From positions 62,001 through 126,000 of the forward strand of contig SVEL01000001.1 in the NCBI GenBank assembly GCA_015057425.1: 64,000 bases of DNA, written 5' to 3'. A program made the translations under genes and the position numbers. Positions 47,334-56,317 of this stretch are shown one piece after another; the stretch's first letter is position 1, and each line of letters starts with the position of its first letter. Source of the stretch: Lachnospiraceae bacterium (lineage in GTDB: Bacteria; Bacillota; Clostridia; Lachnospirales; Lachnospiraceae). The notes below the pieces were generated by a model. The model was not told where the DNA came from. It ran no database searches and saw only the letters and a program-made list of their open reading frames with translations.

Positions 47334-47678
47334 CTATATCTCTCCCCAATATATCTTACTTCTCATAAACATAAGTCCCATAAACATAGTGCTAAGTGTG
47401 ATGTATCCAATCTGAAATACCATAACACTATATAAAAACAACATACTTTCAAAAAGTATCCCAAGGAAAATTCCCGTCCCGATAACAATCACCTGATATC
47501 TGAATACTTTATCAAATATCTGATTATATTCCTTCATGATTCTTGTTTCGTTTTTATTTTCCACATCAAACTCTATATATCCCGGACCGATTGCCGAATG
47601 ATAATGTACCATATATGTTATAAATAATGAAACTGCTATTACTGTTATTGCTACTAAATAATTTGTCATCGCTATCAC
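47334..47678 (-). CDS. Small membrane protein, three predicted helices
   Basis: 114 aa. Helices at about 6-26, 60-80 and 83-105, with a hydrophilic loop between the first two. The start is a GTG at 47678 with GGAG 8 bases upstream, or the ATG at 47669. It could belong to the small DUF3784-like group, but I cannot show this. Confidence 0.55.
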   Translation of the reverse strand: MIAMTNYLVAITVIAVSLFITYMVHYHSAIGPGYIEFDVENKNETRIMKEYNQIFDKVFRYQVIVIGTGIFLGILFESMLFLYSVMVFQIGYITLSTMFMGLMFMRSKIYWGEI

Positions 47679-47761
47679 TTACCTTTCTCCAACTCACAAT
47701 AATTTCGTTGCGTTAAGTTTTTCAGTTTAAAGTATTACCTTTACCTTACGATGACATTATA

Positions 47762-47794
47762 CAAAAATGGTTGTACCAAAAAAAGTACAACCAT
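47762..47794 (-). terminator. Terminator of the protease/cohesin unit
   Basis: ATGGTTGTAC/GTACAACCAT perfect 10-pair stem, followed on the minus strand by five T. Confidence 0.8.
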
Positions 47795-47822
47795 CTTTTT
47801 AATTGCATTTTTAAATGCATTA

Positions 47823-49097
47823 TTATTTAAGTATATTTTTACTAAGTAACAGATAACATCCTGCAAATCCCATTGCGGCTGCAATCACCACAAGTACTAC
47901 TATAACAAACGGACTTATCGAATTATCTTCAACATCCTTAAGTTCCTCTACCGGTGATGTGTTCTGCTGCCCGGTTGTTGTTTCCTCTTTCTTTGTAGTA
48001 GCCTCTTCTGACGATGGTTCATCAGGCTGGTCACCCGGCTGGTCATTACCGCCAGGTGTTGGTAATGAGCCGTCATATGAAGGCATTACATAAACTGTAA
48101 CTTTATATTTCTTTTCCGTTCCGTCTTCTGCCTTACCTACTACTTCTACAGTGTTGGCACCTTCCGTAAGACTCTTAATCGTTCCGTCTTTAACAGAACC
48201 CTTAGCATCCTTATTGGAGCCGCTTACAGTAAATGACTTACCCACATATTCATACGGAAGATATACTATATAGTCTGTATGCGTTGCTGAAAACTTTGGT
48301 GAAATTTCACCGATACTTACAGTCATAGACTTAAGGGTTGCATCACTGCTTGCCACATAGTTCGGATTCTGTTTTCTCGTAATATTAATAGTATATGTTT
48401 TCTTAGCTCCGCTTTCTGCCGTAACTGTTACAGTTATCTTATTATTTCCTACCGAAAGATTTGTTCCTGACACCTTAACCTTAGCCTTAGCATCCTCTGT
48501 CGTATACTTTACGCTTACACTTGACTTTGCATACTCAACTTCACCTGCATTGTATGTCGTTGTTCCCGGTGCAAATGTAGGGCTAAGCGTAATTCCGTCA
48601 ATCGAAAGTGCTGACAGGTTTGCATTAGTTGAAAGTGGGGCAGCTACTGTTACTGAATATGTAACTGTTCCGTAATCACTTTCGCTTGAACCATCTGAGC
48701 CAATGAAATTTTTAACGGATATTTCTATTTTGTCTCCTGTTTTTACATTGCTACTCACTTTAAACTTAATAGTTGCTACCGTTTTGTTACCACTTACCGG
48801 ATTTGTAAGATTATTATCATAAATAACAAGATTATTGCCTTCTTTTTCCGCTAACCAGCCATTCATCTCAGCTTCAATACTGCTGTATGAAACTTTAGAA
48901 GAATCAAATGATAACTCACCTTCAAAACCAACTTTACCTGTATCACTGACATTTAACTTTAATGTAATTGTGTCTCCCGCTCTTACTGTAGTATCACCTG
49001 TAAGAGTTGCACCTGCCGCATATGTTTCATCAATATCGCACACGCATACAAATACAAACAGACATATTACGCTTAATATTTTTGCTAATCTCTTCAT
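47823..49097 (-). CDS. Membrane-anchored cohesin-like protein with two cadherin-like domains
   Basis: 424 aa, GGAGG ribosome site at the ATG 49097. Signal peptide (about 1-28), a cohesin-like domain (about 29-155; GDTITLKLNVSD, GFEGELSFDSSKV, KTVATIKFKVSSN are the usual strand signatures), two cadherin-like beta-sandwich domains (about 155-245 and 245-335), a Pro/Thr/Glu-rich linker, and a C-terminal membrane helix (FVIVVLVVIAAAMGFAGCY). It is 10 bases downstream of a gene ending in a dockerin. Type I cohesins bind dockerins, so it may hold that protease on the cell surface. Confidence 0.85.
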   Translation of the reverse strand: MKRLAKILSVICLFVFVCVCDIDETYAAGATLTGDTTVRAGDTITLKLNVSDTGKVGFEGELSFDSSKVSYSSIEAEMNGWLAEKEGNNLVIYDNNLTNPVSGNKTVATIKFKVSSNVKTGDKIEISVKNFIGSDGSSESDYGTVTYSVTVAAPLSTNANLSALSIDGITLSPTFAPGTTTYNAGEVEYAKSSVSVKYTTEDAKAKVKVSGTNLSVGNNKITVTVTAESGAKKTYTINITRKQNPNYVASSDATLKSMTVSIGEISPKFSATHTDYIVYLPYEYVGKSFTVSGSNKDAKGSVKDGTIKSLTEGANTVEVVGKAEDGTEKKYKVTVYVMPSYDGSLPTPGGNDQPGDQPDEPSSEEATTKKEETTTGQQNTSPVEELKDVEDNSISPFVIVVLVVIAAAMGFAGCYLLLSKNILK

Positions 49098-49107
49098 CTT
49101 TTTCCTC

Positions 49108-52100
49108 CTACTCTGCCGTAATTCCAATGATTGATGACTTACCAAGTATATGAGCCTTTACTCTTATAAAGTCTGTAATATTAATCTTGTCATCACCATT
49201 GGTATCTGCTGCACTTCCATATGCACCGTTCAACTTTGTTCTGTTTAAGATATGTGACTTTACTGAAATCATATCTGTAATATTTATCTTGCCGTCACCG
49301 TTAACATCGCCTGTTACTACTACAGTATACTGTTTCTTAATAAGTGTATTGTTCATAATACATACTGTCATGCCTGTTCCGACAAGTATATCATCCGTGA
49401 TTACTGAACTGCCTTTTCTCACCTGCAGATATCTCTTTTCATTGAGCTTGTTAAGAAGTTCACTTATCTTTGTTCCTGCTGTTATCTTACTTAAAACTGC
49501 CGATTCATCATCAACACTTATGGATGGTGATGTAATCTTTGACGGTATGGTAATTACGATTTCAAATGTAACCTGTACCGAACCTGTATAGTTTCCTTTA
49601 AGTATAACTTTTGCAGTTGCCTGTCCTGCCTCAATATTGTCACCGTATTCAACATCATAATCAGTTCCTTCTACAAGAAGTTTTTCACCATATTTAACAA
49701 TAAGACTTGGCTTAACTTCTTCTCCGGTATGTTCCTGATCTTCGATATCTTCGATTGTTATCTCATCTTCTATATCCTTTGGCATAATTCCAAACTGGAT
49801 AGTTCTGATGCCTTTATAATTACCGGTAAATGTAAATACTATTGTTGCTGTTCCTGCATTTATGTTGTTTAAGTATGATACATCATAATCTGTTCCGTTT
49901 ATAAATGTATAATTACCATACTTTAAAATAATCAATGCATCATCAATAGTAATTTCTTCACCTGTGAAAGTCTGACTTTCTATTGCATTTATAATGACGT
50001 TCTCATCATATGAGACATCTTTTGGTAAAATATCAAATTCTACCGTCTTAGTTCCTGTATAATTACCTTTAAATGTAAGAGTAAGTGTTACTTTTCCTAC
50101 ATTTATCACATCATCGGAATATGCTATATCATAATCAGTACCTGCAACAAGTTCAATGTCGCCGTATTTTACAATAAGCTCTTCTTCATCAATTGTTATG
50201 GCACTGCCTGTATATTCCTTAACTTCGATATCTGACACGGATACACTGTTATCTTCATTGACATCCTTCTGTAAAATATCAAATTCAAGTTTCTTTTCGC
50301 CTGTATAATTGCCTTTGAAGGTTATGATAACTGCTGCCTTTCCCACATTCTTATTGTTTTCATATGAGATATCATAATCAGTTCCTTCTGTAAGGAGCAA
50401 TTTGCCATCCTTAATTATCAGTTCTTTGTTATCAATAGTTACTTCACTTCCCGTATACACCACATCTTCTATCTGTTCGATGTTAAGCTCTGCACTATCG
50501 GAAATATCCCTTGGCACAATATCATATGTTACTCTTATACTATATTCATATATTCCCATACCCTGTACAAGGACAGAAACCGTTCCAACATTAGTAAGGT
50601 CTTCACTATATGTAAGTGTATAATCTACATCCTCTGTAAGTACTGTTTCACCATCTTTTACTATTACATTTGCCTTAATCTCATTGCCGGTATATGTACG
50701 GTCACCTATTGATTCAACTGTAAATGACTTAACATTACCTATTAAAACCTTTGTATGCTTTCCTGTCATATTAGATGTAATATACTCGTAATCGTCTATA
50801 TACTTTGCACTTATCTTACAGTAGTAATACTTCTTTCCTTCTGCTGATGAGTCCACTACGTATGTGCTTTCTGTTGCACCTTCTATGGCCAGGCCTTCGC
50901 TTTCTTCATCTTCTGCCACATACCACTGATACTTATAATCAAAGTTTTCAAGTGAATTTTCTATGACAGCCGAAAGCACTACATCCGCATCTACTGCCGC
51001 ATATACATCATCGATATATTTAAACACCGGTTCAACCCATGCTCCGCCGACTTTCAATGCTTCCTTTTGATATGCCGTTTTTACCTCGTTAAATAATGAC
51101 ATTGCTGCAAGTCTTACATAGTATGTATTTTCCGGATTATATAAACTTGAAAAGAAATTCTTTATACATGTATCCGGTTCAGTTGTAAATGCAGTTCCGA
51201 ACTCTTCACTTTGAACATCATCGATATAACATATGTACTTATATCCATCCATATAAGAATCCCAGAAAATCGTAAGTCTGCCGATTGCATCCACATACCA
51301 TTTAAACTTAAGGGGTTTGTCTTTAACAGTTATTGCATATCCGTTGCCTTCAGGATTATTTCCTTCTTTTTCTTCATCCTGTAAGACATATGCACTCACG
51401 TAGTATGATACCTGATCACCTTTTTCATACTCACTTATATCGTCTACGTAGGAAACTGCATCTGCATCAAGTTCTGCTATAACACTAAAAAGTGTATCTG
51501 CATCTCTTCTGTAAATCAGATAACCGTCGATTCCCTCTACAGGGTCCCACTTTAATATAGTTTCATTATAGAACAGATTGCTCGGATGTGTCATACTTAC
51601 AACCGGAACTCTTTTAACAACATTTATAACATTACTGTCAATAGATGTTTTAATTTCTTCGTCAGCACCAACGTACACAACAACTTTATAATAGTAATTC
51701 TTGTTGTACTTCTCAACTGCTTCACTATATTCTGTCTTGCCGCTTTCTGCTGTCACATCTCCGACCTGTGTATAGTAGCTTCCGTTTTCCGAACGATATA
51801 CCTTATATCCGTCTACATCTTCCACTGCGTCCCATCCAATCGTAACAACGCCATCTTCCAATACATATTCGATAGTAACCTCAGGTACACTTGTCATATG
51901 CTTTTTAGGCTGTGAAAAATCTGACTCTACATACGCATTAGCTGCTTTAATCTTGTAATAATATGTCTTTCCGTACTCTACAGTATCTGTATATTCATTA
52001 ACAGTCAAATCATCATTTTCACCGGCTATCAGTTCATAACCGCTATCTATTACTTCGCTTCTGTAAAGGTAATAACACTCAGCACCGTTTACCTTCTGCC

Positions 52101-53721
52101 ATGCTATTTTAACTTTATTTACGGTCGTCTGTTCTACAGATGTAATCTCAGGTATCTCTAAATCTCCCTGATTAGTAACCTCGCTTGTAAAAGCTTTGAT
52201 ACATGCATTGTATCCACCGTTATCTAAATCATAAATCCACTCATAACCATTTGAATCATCTATTATATAGCTTTGATTTTCTTCTGCTGTAGAATATGTA
52301 ACTGCTTTTACATCACCGCCGCCTATCTGCATTTCAGGCATACTTATAATCATATTGACATTGTCTTCAAACTCAATAACGACAGCAAATGTATCTCCGT
52401 CTTCAAGTTCTATGGTTTCGTTAAGCGGAACAGTATAATATCCTGCATAGGATGTAGTTCCTGTTACAGGAGTTGTAAGCATCGCTTCTCCGCTTTCCGG
52501 CTCATCCTCATCAGGATTTTTATATACCTGAATACTGTAAGTTTCATTTACAGAAGATAAAGCAAATGAAACAGCTTTTAATACTTCCGCTTTTTCCCCA
52601 TCCACTGTAAATACATTTGCATATTTCTTATATGTATCATAATAAGCACTAAATATAGTTGCTCCGTCATGCTGATAGTTCTTATCATATGTTTCCTTTG
52701 GTGCAACTTCGTAAACAACAGCTGTAGAATTTTTGATACTTACGTCATCATAGGAAATCCACATATATCCGCCATCACCATATGATGAACCCCAACTGTT
52801 CTTTATAAGCCACGCACCATCAACTGAAGGCTTATATGTAACATTATTTACTATATGTGCAAATTTTTCTTTTGATATGGTATCATCCCAGCCGACGATA
52901 GTTATGGCATGGTTAGTCCCCGACGTACCATAATTATATATGTAATAGTGATAGAAACCTTCTCCAGCATTGGTATACATATCATCTGAAAAATAGCTGC
53001 TTGCTACGGCACCATTTTCTACAATCTCAGCTTTTACGCGGTCAACATCTGTCATATTGATATAATACTGACCTGTCAAAATGTAGCTGATATCACTAAA
53101 ATCTACTTCATATTCTTCCCCGTTAGAATATGAATTCTTGTCAGTAGTATCATTAACTACGCCAGCCCACTTTGTAAGCGCTTTAAATGCATACTCTCCA
53201 TTACCGCCGCTATTGAGATTATCAAGCATATCGGTAGTTGTTGTCTTATCACCTGTCTGTGCAAAATACAAATCATCGCTGAATACCGTATATGCCAAAG
53301 CAAACTCTGAAAAGTTTACTCCATCAGGATTTTCCGTAGTTTTAGCAGCCATTCCATGTGATAACACATATGATTCCATAGCTGCTACTGCTGCATATGA
53401 CCAGCATGTACCAAGGCTTCCCTGACTTTTTACAGACGTTACATATCCCTTATCCACAGAACTATATTTTTCTTCAAGTACAGGTGCCTTTTGAAGTCCG
53501 TTATCTACATTTACACTTGGAATTTCAATGCCTAAGTCAATATATCCGTTTATAAACTGTGATGACGGGCTGATAACTTTATCTGTTGTGACACCGGCAA
53601 TTTGTTTTACTGGTGTAAACATCGCCCCCACTGCAAGACTTTCCATAGGAATCATAGAAGCTATCATGACTCCCGACAGAACAACTGCTGCCGAACGTCT
53701 GAATAAATTCTTTCTTCTCAT
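49108..53721 (-). CDS. Large secreted papain-family (C1) protease with repeats and a C-terminal dockerin
   Basis: 1537 aa. Signal peptide (about 1-32). C1 peptidase: oxyanion Gln100, Cys106 in SLGTCWSYA, His271 in TNHAITIVGW, Asn308 in IKNSWGSSY. A lectin-like domain follows (about 345-515), then three or four fibronectin-III-like domains (about 520-900) and an Ig-like segment. Five ~75-residue beta repeats come next (about 1000-1390, with recurring GTDYDISY and FKGNYTG motifs). The C-terminus has two dockerin calcium loops, DVNGDGKINITD and DTNGDDKINITD. It would be secreted and tethered through the neighbouring cohesin protein. Substrate unknown. Confidence 0.9.
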   Translation of the reverse strand: MRRKNLFRRSAAVVLSGVMIASMIPMESLAVGAMFTPVKQIAGVTTDKVISPSSQFINGYIDLGIEIPSVNVDNGLQKAPVLEEKYSSVDKGYVTSVKSQGSLGTCWSYAAVAAMESYVLSHGMAAKTTENPDGVNFSEFALAYTVFSDDLYFAQTGDKTTTTDMLDNLNSGGNGEYAFKALTKWAGVVNDTTDKNSYSNGEEYEVDFSDISYILTGQYYINMTDVDRVKAEIVENGAVASSYFSDDMYTNAGEGFYHYYIYNYGTSGTNHAITIVGWDDTISKEKFAHIVNNVTYKPSVDGAWLIKNSWGSSYGDGGYMWISYDDVSIKNSTAVVYEVAPKETYDKNYQHDGATIFSAYYDTYKKYANVFTVDGEKAEVLKAVSFALSSVNETYSIQVYKNPDEDEPESGEAMLTTPVTGTTSYAGYYTVPLNETIELEDGDTFAVVIEFEDNVNMIISMPEMQIGGGDVKAVTYSTAEENQSYIIDDSNGYEWIYDLDNGGYNACIKAFTSEVTNQGDLEIPEITSVEQTTVNKVKIAWQKVNGAECYYLYRSEVIDSGYELIAGENDDLTVNEYTDTVEYGKTYYYKIKAANAYVESDFSQPKKHMTSVPEVTIEYVLEDGVVTIGWDAVEDVDGYKVYRSENGSYYTQVGDVTAESGKTEYSEAVEKYNKNYYYKVVVYVGADEEIKTSIDSNVINVVKRVPVVSMTHPSNLFYNETILKWDPVEGIDGYLIYRRDADTLFSVIAELDADAVSYVDDISEYEKGDQVSYYVSAYVLQDEEKEGNNPEGNGYAITVKDKPLKFKWYVDAIGRLTIFWDSYMDGYKYICYIDDVQSEEFGTAFTTEPDTCIKNFFSSLYNPENTYYVRLAAMSLFNEVKTAYQKEALKVGGAWVEPVFKYIDDVYAAVDADVVLSAVIENSLENFDYKYQWYVAEDEESEGLAIEGATESTYVVDSSAEGKKYYYCKISAKYIDDYEYITSNMTGKHTKVLIGNVKSFTVESIGDRTYTGNEIKANVIVKDGETVLTEDVDYTLTYSEDLTNVGTVSVLVQGMGIYEYSIRVTYDIVPRDISDSAELNIEQIEDVVYTGSEVTIDNKELIIKDGKLLLTEGTDYDISYENNKNVGKAAVIITFKGNYTGEKKLEFDILQKDVNEDNSVSVSDIEVKEYTGSAITIDEEELIVKYGDIELVAGTDYDIAYSDDVINVGKVTLTLTFKGNYTGTKTVEFDILPKDVSYDENVIINAIESQTFTGEEITIDDALIILKYGNYTFINGTDYDVSYLNNINAGTATIVFTFTGNYKGIRTIQFGIMPKDIEDEITIEDIEDQEHTGEEVKPSLIVKYGEKLLVEGTDYDVEYGDNIEAGQATAKVILKGNYTGSVQVTFEIVITIPSKITSPSISVDDESAVLSKITAGTKISELLNKLNEKRYLQVRKGSSVITDDILVGTGMTVCIMNNTLIKKQYTVVVTGDVNGDGKINITDMISVKSHILNRTKLNGAYGSAADTNGDDKINITDFIRVKAHILGKSSIIGITAE
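49150..49340 (-). other. Dockerin-coding segment of the C1 protease
   Basis: The two F-hand repeats are each followed by an amphipathic helix (ISVKSHIL and IRVKAHIL). All calcium-coordinating Asp/Asn positions are intact, and the spacing matches type I dockerins. Confidence 0.85.
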
Positions 53722-53740
53722 ACGTAAAATACCTCCGAAT

Positions 53741-55288
53741 CTATCTGCTGTATTCTTCCAAATTCCATACCTTTGTCACTACATCATTGTAAAATTCCGG
53801 TTCATGACATACTAACAATATGGAACCATTATATTCCTGTAATGCTCTCTTAAGCTCATCCTTTGCATCTACGTCCAGATGGTTAGTAGGCTCATCAAGA
53901 AGCAATATGTTGGTTTCTTTATTAATCAGTTTGCACAGACGAACTTTTGCCTGTTCACCACCGCTTAGCACTCTTACCTGACTTTCTATGTGTTTCGTCA
54001 TCAGTCCGCACTTAGCAAGTGCCGAACGGACTTCATACTGTGTGTATGATGGAAATTCTTCCCATATTTCCTCTATACATGTATTACTTCCACCCTTTAC
54101 TTCCTGTTCAAAATATCCTATATGAAGATAATCGCCAAGCACGCTCTTACCTTCCAACGGATTAATCAGACCAAGTACACTCTTTAGGAAAGTTGACTTA
54201 CCAATACCGTTACATCCTACAAGTGCAATCTTTTCTCCTCTTTCCATTCTGAGATTGAGAGGTGTGCTGAGTGGCTTGTCCTTTTCATATCCAAGTACCA
54301 TATCGGTAGTTTCAAATATAATCTTGCCGGAAGTTCTCGCATTCTTAAAATTAAATTCCGGTTTCGGCTTTTCTGCCGCCAGTTCTATAACTTCCATCTT
54401 GTCAAGCTTCTTCTGTCTTGACATAGCCATATTTCTTGTAGCTACACGGGCTTTATTTCTGGCTACGAAGTCCTTAAGTTCCTCGATTTCCTGCTGCTGT
54501 CTCTTATATGCAGCCTCAAGCTGGTTCTTCTTCATCTCGTAAACCTTAAGATAATCTTCGTAATTTCCTACGTATCGGTTAAGTTCCTGATTTTCCATAT
54601 GGTAAATGATATTTACAACACTATTTAAAAACTCCATATCATGGGAAATAAGGATAAATGCATTTTCGTATTCAAGCAGGTATCTCTTCAGCCATTCTAT
54701 ATGATTTTCGTCAAGATAGTTGGTCGGCTCGTCAAGAAGAAGGATATCCGGCTTTTCCAAAAGAAGCTTGGCAAGAAGTACCTTTGTTCTCTGTCCGCCA
54801 CTTAATTCCGTAACATCCTTATCAAGTCCAAGTTCAAGAATACCCAGCGCTCTTGCAACTTCTTCAACCTTTGAATCTATAACGTAAAAGTCGTGATTGG
54901 TAAGAAGGTCCTGTATAGTTCCAAGTTCCTCCATCATCTCATTCATCTGCTCTTCATCTGCGTCTGCAAGATGGTCACATATATCATTCATCTTGGCTTC
55001 AAGTTCAAAAAGAAAAGCAAATGCTGACTTAAGTACGTCCCTTATGGTCATACCCTTTTCAAGTACCGCATGCTGGTCAAGATATCCTGCTCTGACATTC
55101 TTGTTCCACTGTACCTTTCCTTCGTCAGGCATAAGCTTGCCCGTTACTATATTCATAAAAGTAGACTTACCTTCACCATTGGCTCCCACAAGACCTATAT
55201 GCTCGCCTTTCAAAAGTCTGAAAGACACATTATTAAATATGGCTCTGTCTCCAAAGCCATGGCTCAAGTTCTCAACATTAAGTATCAT
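53741..55288 (-). CDS. ABC-F ATPase
   Basis: 515 aa, two tandem ATPase domains and no membrane part. Domain 1: GLVGANGEGKST, LSGGQRTKV, LLLDEPTNYLD. Domain 2: ALVGCNGIGKST, LSGGEQAKV, LLLDEPTNHLD. Between them is the charged ABC-F linker (QLEAAYKRQQQEIEELKDF). These proteins act on ribosomes, either as housekeeping translation factors or as antibiotic protectors. The short linker and the YbiT/YkpA-like look favour a housekeeping type. Start ATG at 55288 with GGAGA. Confidence 0.93.
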   Translation of the reverse strand: MILNVENLSHGFGDRAIFNNVSFRLLKGEHIGLVGANGEGKSTFMNIVTGKLMPDEGKVQWNKNVRAGYLDQHAVLEKGMTIRDVLKSAFAFLFELEAKMNDICDHLADADEEQMNEMMEELGTIQDLLTNHDFYVIDSKVEEVARALGILELGLDKDVTELSGGQRTKVLLAKLLLEKPDILLLDEPTNYLDENHIEWLKRYLLEYENAFILISHDMEFLNSVVNIIYHMENQELNRYVGNYEDYLKVYEMKKNQLEAAYKRQQQEIEELKDFVARNKARVATRNMAMSRQKKLDKMEVIELAAEKPKPEFNFKNARTSGKIIFETTDMVLGYEKDKPLSTPLNLRMERGEKIALVGCNGIGKSTFLKSVLGLINPLEGKSVLGDYLHIGYFEQEVKGGSNTCIEEIWEEFPSYTQYEVRSALAKCGLMTKHIESQVRVLSGGEQAKVRLCKLINKETNILLLDEPTNHLDVDAKDELKRALQEYNGSILLVCHEPEFYNDVVTKVWNLEEYSR

Positions 55289-55418
55289 AAATTCTCCATT
55301 CTGCAGCACTCCACGTAACTAACTGCCATTTCAAAATCATCTCATAACATTATACCATACTTTTATAAAAAGGTTTAGCATAATATTGGAAAAACTTAAA
55401 ATAAAGGCAGGGAAAAAT

Positions 55419-55550
55419 ATGGGTGGCTACGGATGTGGCGGTTTGTGCTGCGGTTTATGCTGTGGTTTATGCTGTGGTTTGTACTGTGGTTTGTACTGTG
55501 GTTTGTTTTTTACTCCTTTGCTTTTATCTATGCAGAAAAAGTTGCTCTAA
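55419..55550 (+). CDS. Possible 43-residue Gly/Cys tetrapeptide-repeat peptide
   Basis: ATG at 55419 with AGGCAGGG upstream. It would encode MGGYGCGG, then repeats of L-C-C-G and L-Y-C-G, then a hydrophobic LFFTPLLLS and basic QKKLL end. The DNA is a 12-base tandem repeat. Nine cysteines in 43 residues. The last 14 codons lie within or next to repeat copy B, and copy A can encode nearly the same LSxQKKLL end in another frame. Expression is unproven. Confidence 0.4.
   Translation: MGGYGCGGLCCGLCCGLCCGLYCGLYCGLFFTPLLLSMQKKLL
55449..55508 (+). repeat. 12-bp tandem repeat
   Basis: Five near-identical 12-base units (tgctgtggtttr and tactgtggtttg) with changes mostly at single positions. Confidence 0.85.
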
Positions 55551-55830
55551 AGATAAAAAATCTACTGTTTTCACCTGAAAATTTGGAGTTATGTCAACTA
55601 ATTTGAATCTATTTTATCTATACAAAAAAAGTTGTCGAAAAGATAAAAAATATAAGCTAAAATTTTATCTCAGCGGTAACTTTTTTTGTATAGGTAAAAT
55701 AAGGACGTGCTGTTTACATAATATCCACTTTTATGTAAATATACGTCGGTTTTTTTTATCTTTTAGACATGTTTTTTTGTATAGATAAAATTATGGTGTT
55801 ATAAATGGGGATACAGTCAGTATTATGGCT
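55522..55830. repeat. Structured intergenic element, copy B
   Basis: Collinear with copy A at 44245-44552, equal in length to within a base, with the same four TTTTATCT/AGATAAAA units and a shared tail (GATACAGTC against AATACAGTC). The stems vary together with their partners in several places, suggesting selection on structure. It fills most of the gap from the micro-ORF to the RNA candidate. Confidence 0.75.
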
Positions 55831-55891
55831 CTATTGCTATCGCAGTGTATCAATCAGTTTGCCAGATATGATCAAAAATAAAAAAGAAGTG

Positions 55892-55919
55892 TTTACAAAC
55901 TTCAACAATAGTGTATAAT
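55892..55919 (+). promoter_or_regulatory. Promoter of the structured RNA
   Basis: TTTACA (55892-55897), 16 bases, TATAAT (55914-55919). Confidence 0.65.
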
Positions 55920-55925
55920 GTAAGT

Positions 55926-56088
55926 AAGGAATCATTTTTGATTTCATATCTTTGAGACGTAGTTCAGGAGCGTCTGGCTAAAAATAACCTGACAATATTG
56001 CGAGGGGTTTCTCGATGTCACCTGGCTCAATACAAAATCGAAAAATTATGATTTATTAAGTAGGAAGCATAAATGCTTCCTATTTTAC
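55926..56088 (+). ncRNA. Structured RNA or leader candidate, class not recognised
   Basis: Starts just after a strong promoter. The ends pair: AATCATTTTTGATTT (55930-55944) with AAATCGAAAAATTATGATTT (56035-56054). Inside are AGACG/CGTCT (55955-55975) and TGACA/TGTCA (55990-56020) enclosing CGAG/CTCG. A terminator-like stem TAGGAAGCAT/ATGCTTCCTA (56061-56082) followed by TTTTA ends it, just before a ribosome site. It could be a small RNA or an attenuating leader for the 35-codon ORF. I could not match it to a known riboswitch. Confidence 0.55.
56061..56087 (+). terminator. Terminator or attenuator of the structured RNA
   Basis: Perfect 10-pair stem with a 2-base loop and a short T-run, 15 bases before the start of the next small ORF. 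Confidence 0.6.
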
Positions 56089-56101
56089 TAAGGGGAGAAA
56101 A

Positions 56102-56209
56102 ATGACAAATATACGCTATTGTTACATCGTTGAGCAATTCTATAAGGATAATCCAAATCTAAAGAAAATAAAGCAAATAATGCTTCATGCGAAAAAAATC
56201 CGCCCTTAG
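56102..56209 (+). CDS. Possible 35-residue peptide downstream of the structured RNA
   Basis: ATG at 56102 with AGGGGAG 4 bases upstream. Encodes a basic peptide beginning MTNIRYCYIVEQFYKDN and ending AKKIRP. No family recognised. Its stop codon lies in the following palindromic terminator. Confidence 0.4.
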   Translation: MTNIRYCYIVEQFYKDNPNLKKIKQIMLHAKKIRP

Positions 56210-56227
56210 AATTCTAAGGGCGGTTTA
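56198..56227. terminator. Bidirectional terminator
   Basis: CCGCCCTTAGAA and TTCTAAGGGCGG form a perfect 24-base palindrome (56200-56223). On the minus strand seven T follow, serving the V8-like protease gene; on the plus strand TTTATAT follows the 35-codon ORF. Confidence 0.8.
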
Positions 56228-56317
56228 TATATAAGCGTTGTTTGATATTTATTTTTTTATTTGGTTTTTCTTGTTTCTAATTTTATAATTTTATTGATAA
56301 ATTGTTTGCTTGTTACA

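Noticed and set aside
52273..52560. Plus-strand ORF inside the protease gene
   Set aside because: Antisense shadow, Cys/Phe/Ile-rich composition from reading AT-rich codons backwards.
55591..55788. 65-codon ORF inside copy B
   Set aside because: It reads through the hairpins; the shared residues with copy A come from DNA structure. A GGAG precedes its ATG, but the coding signal is weak.
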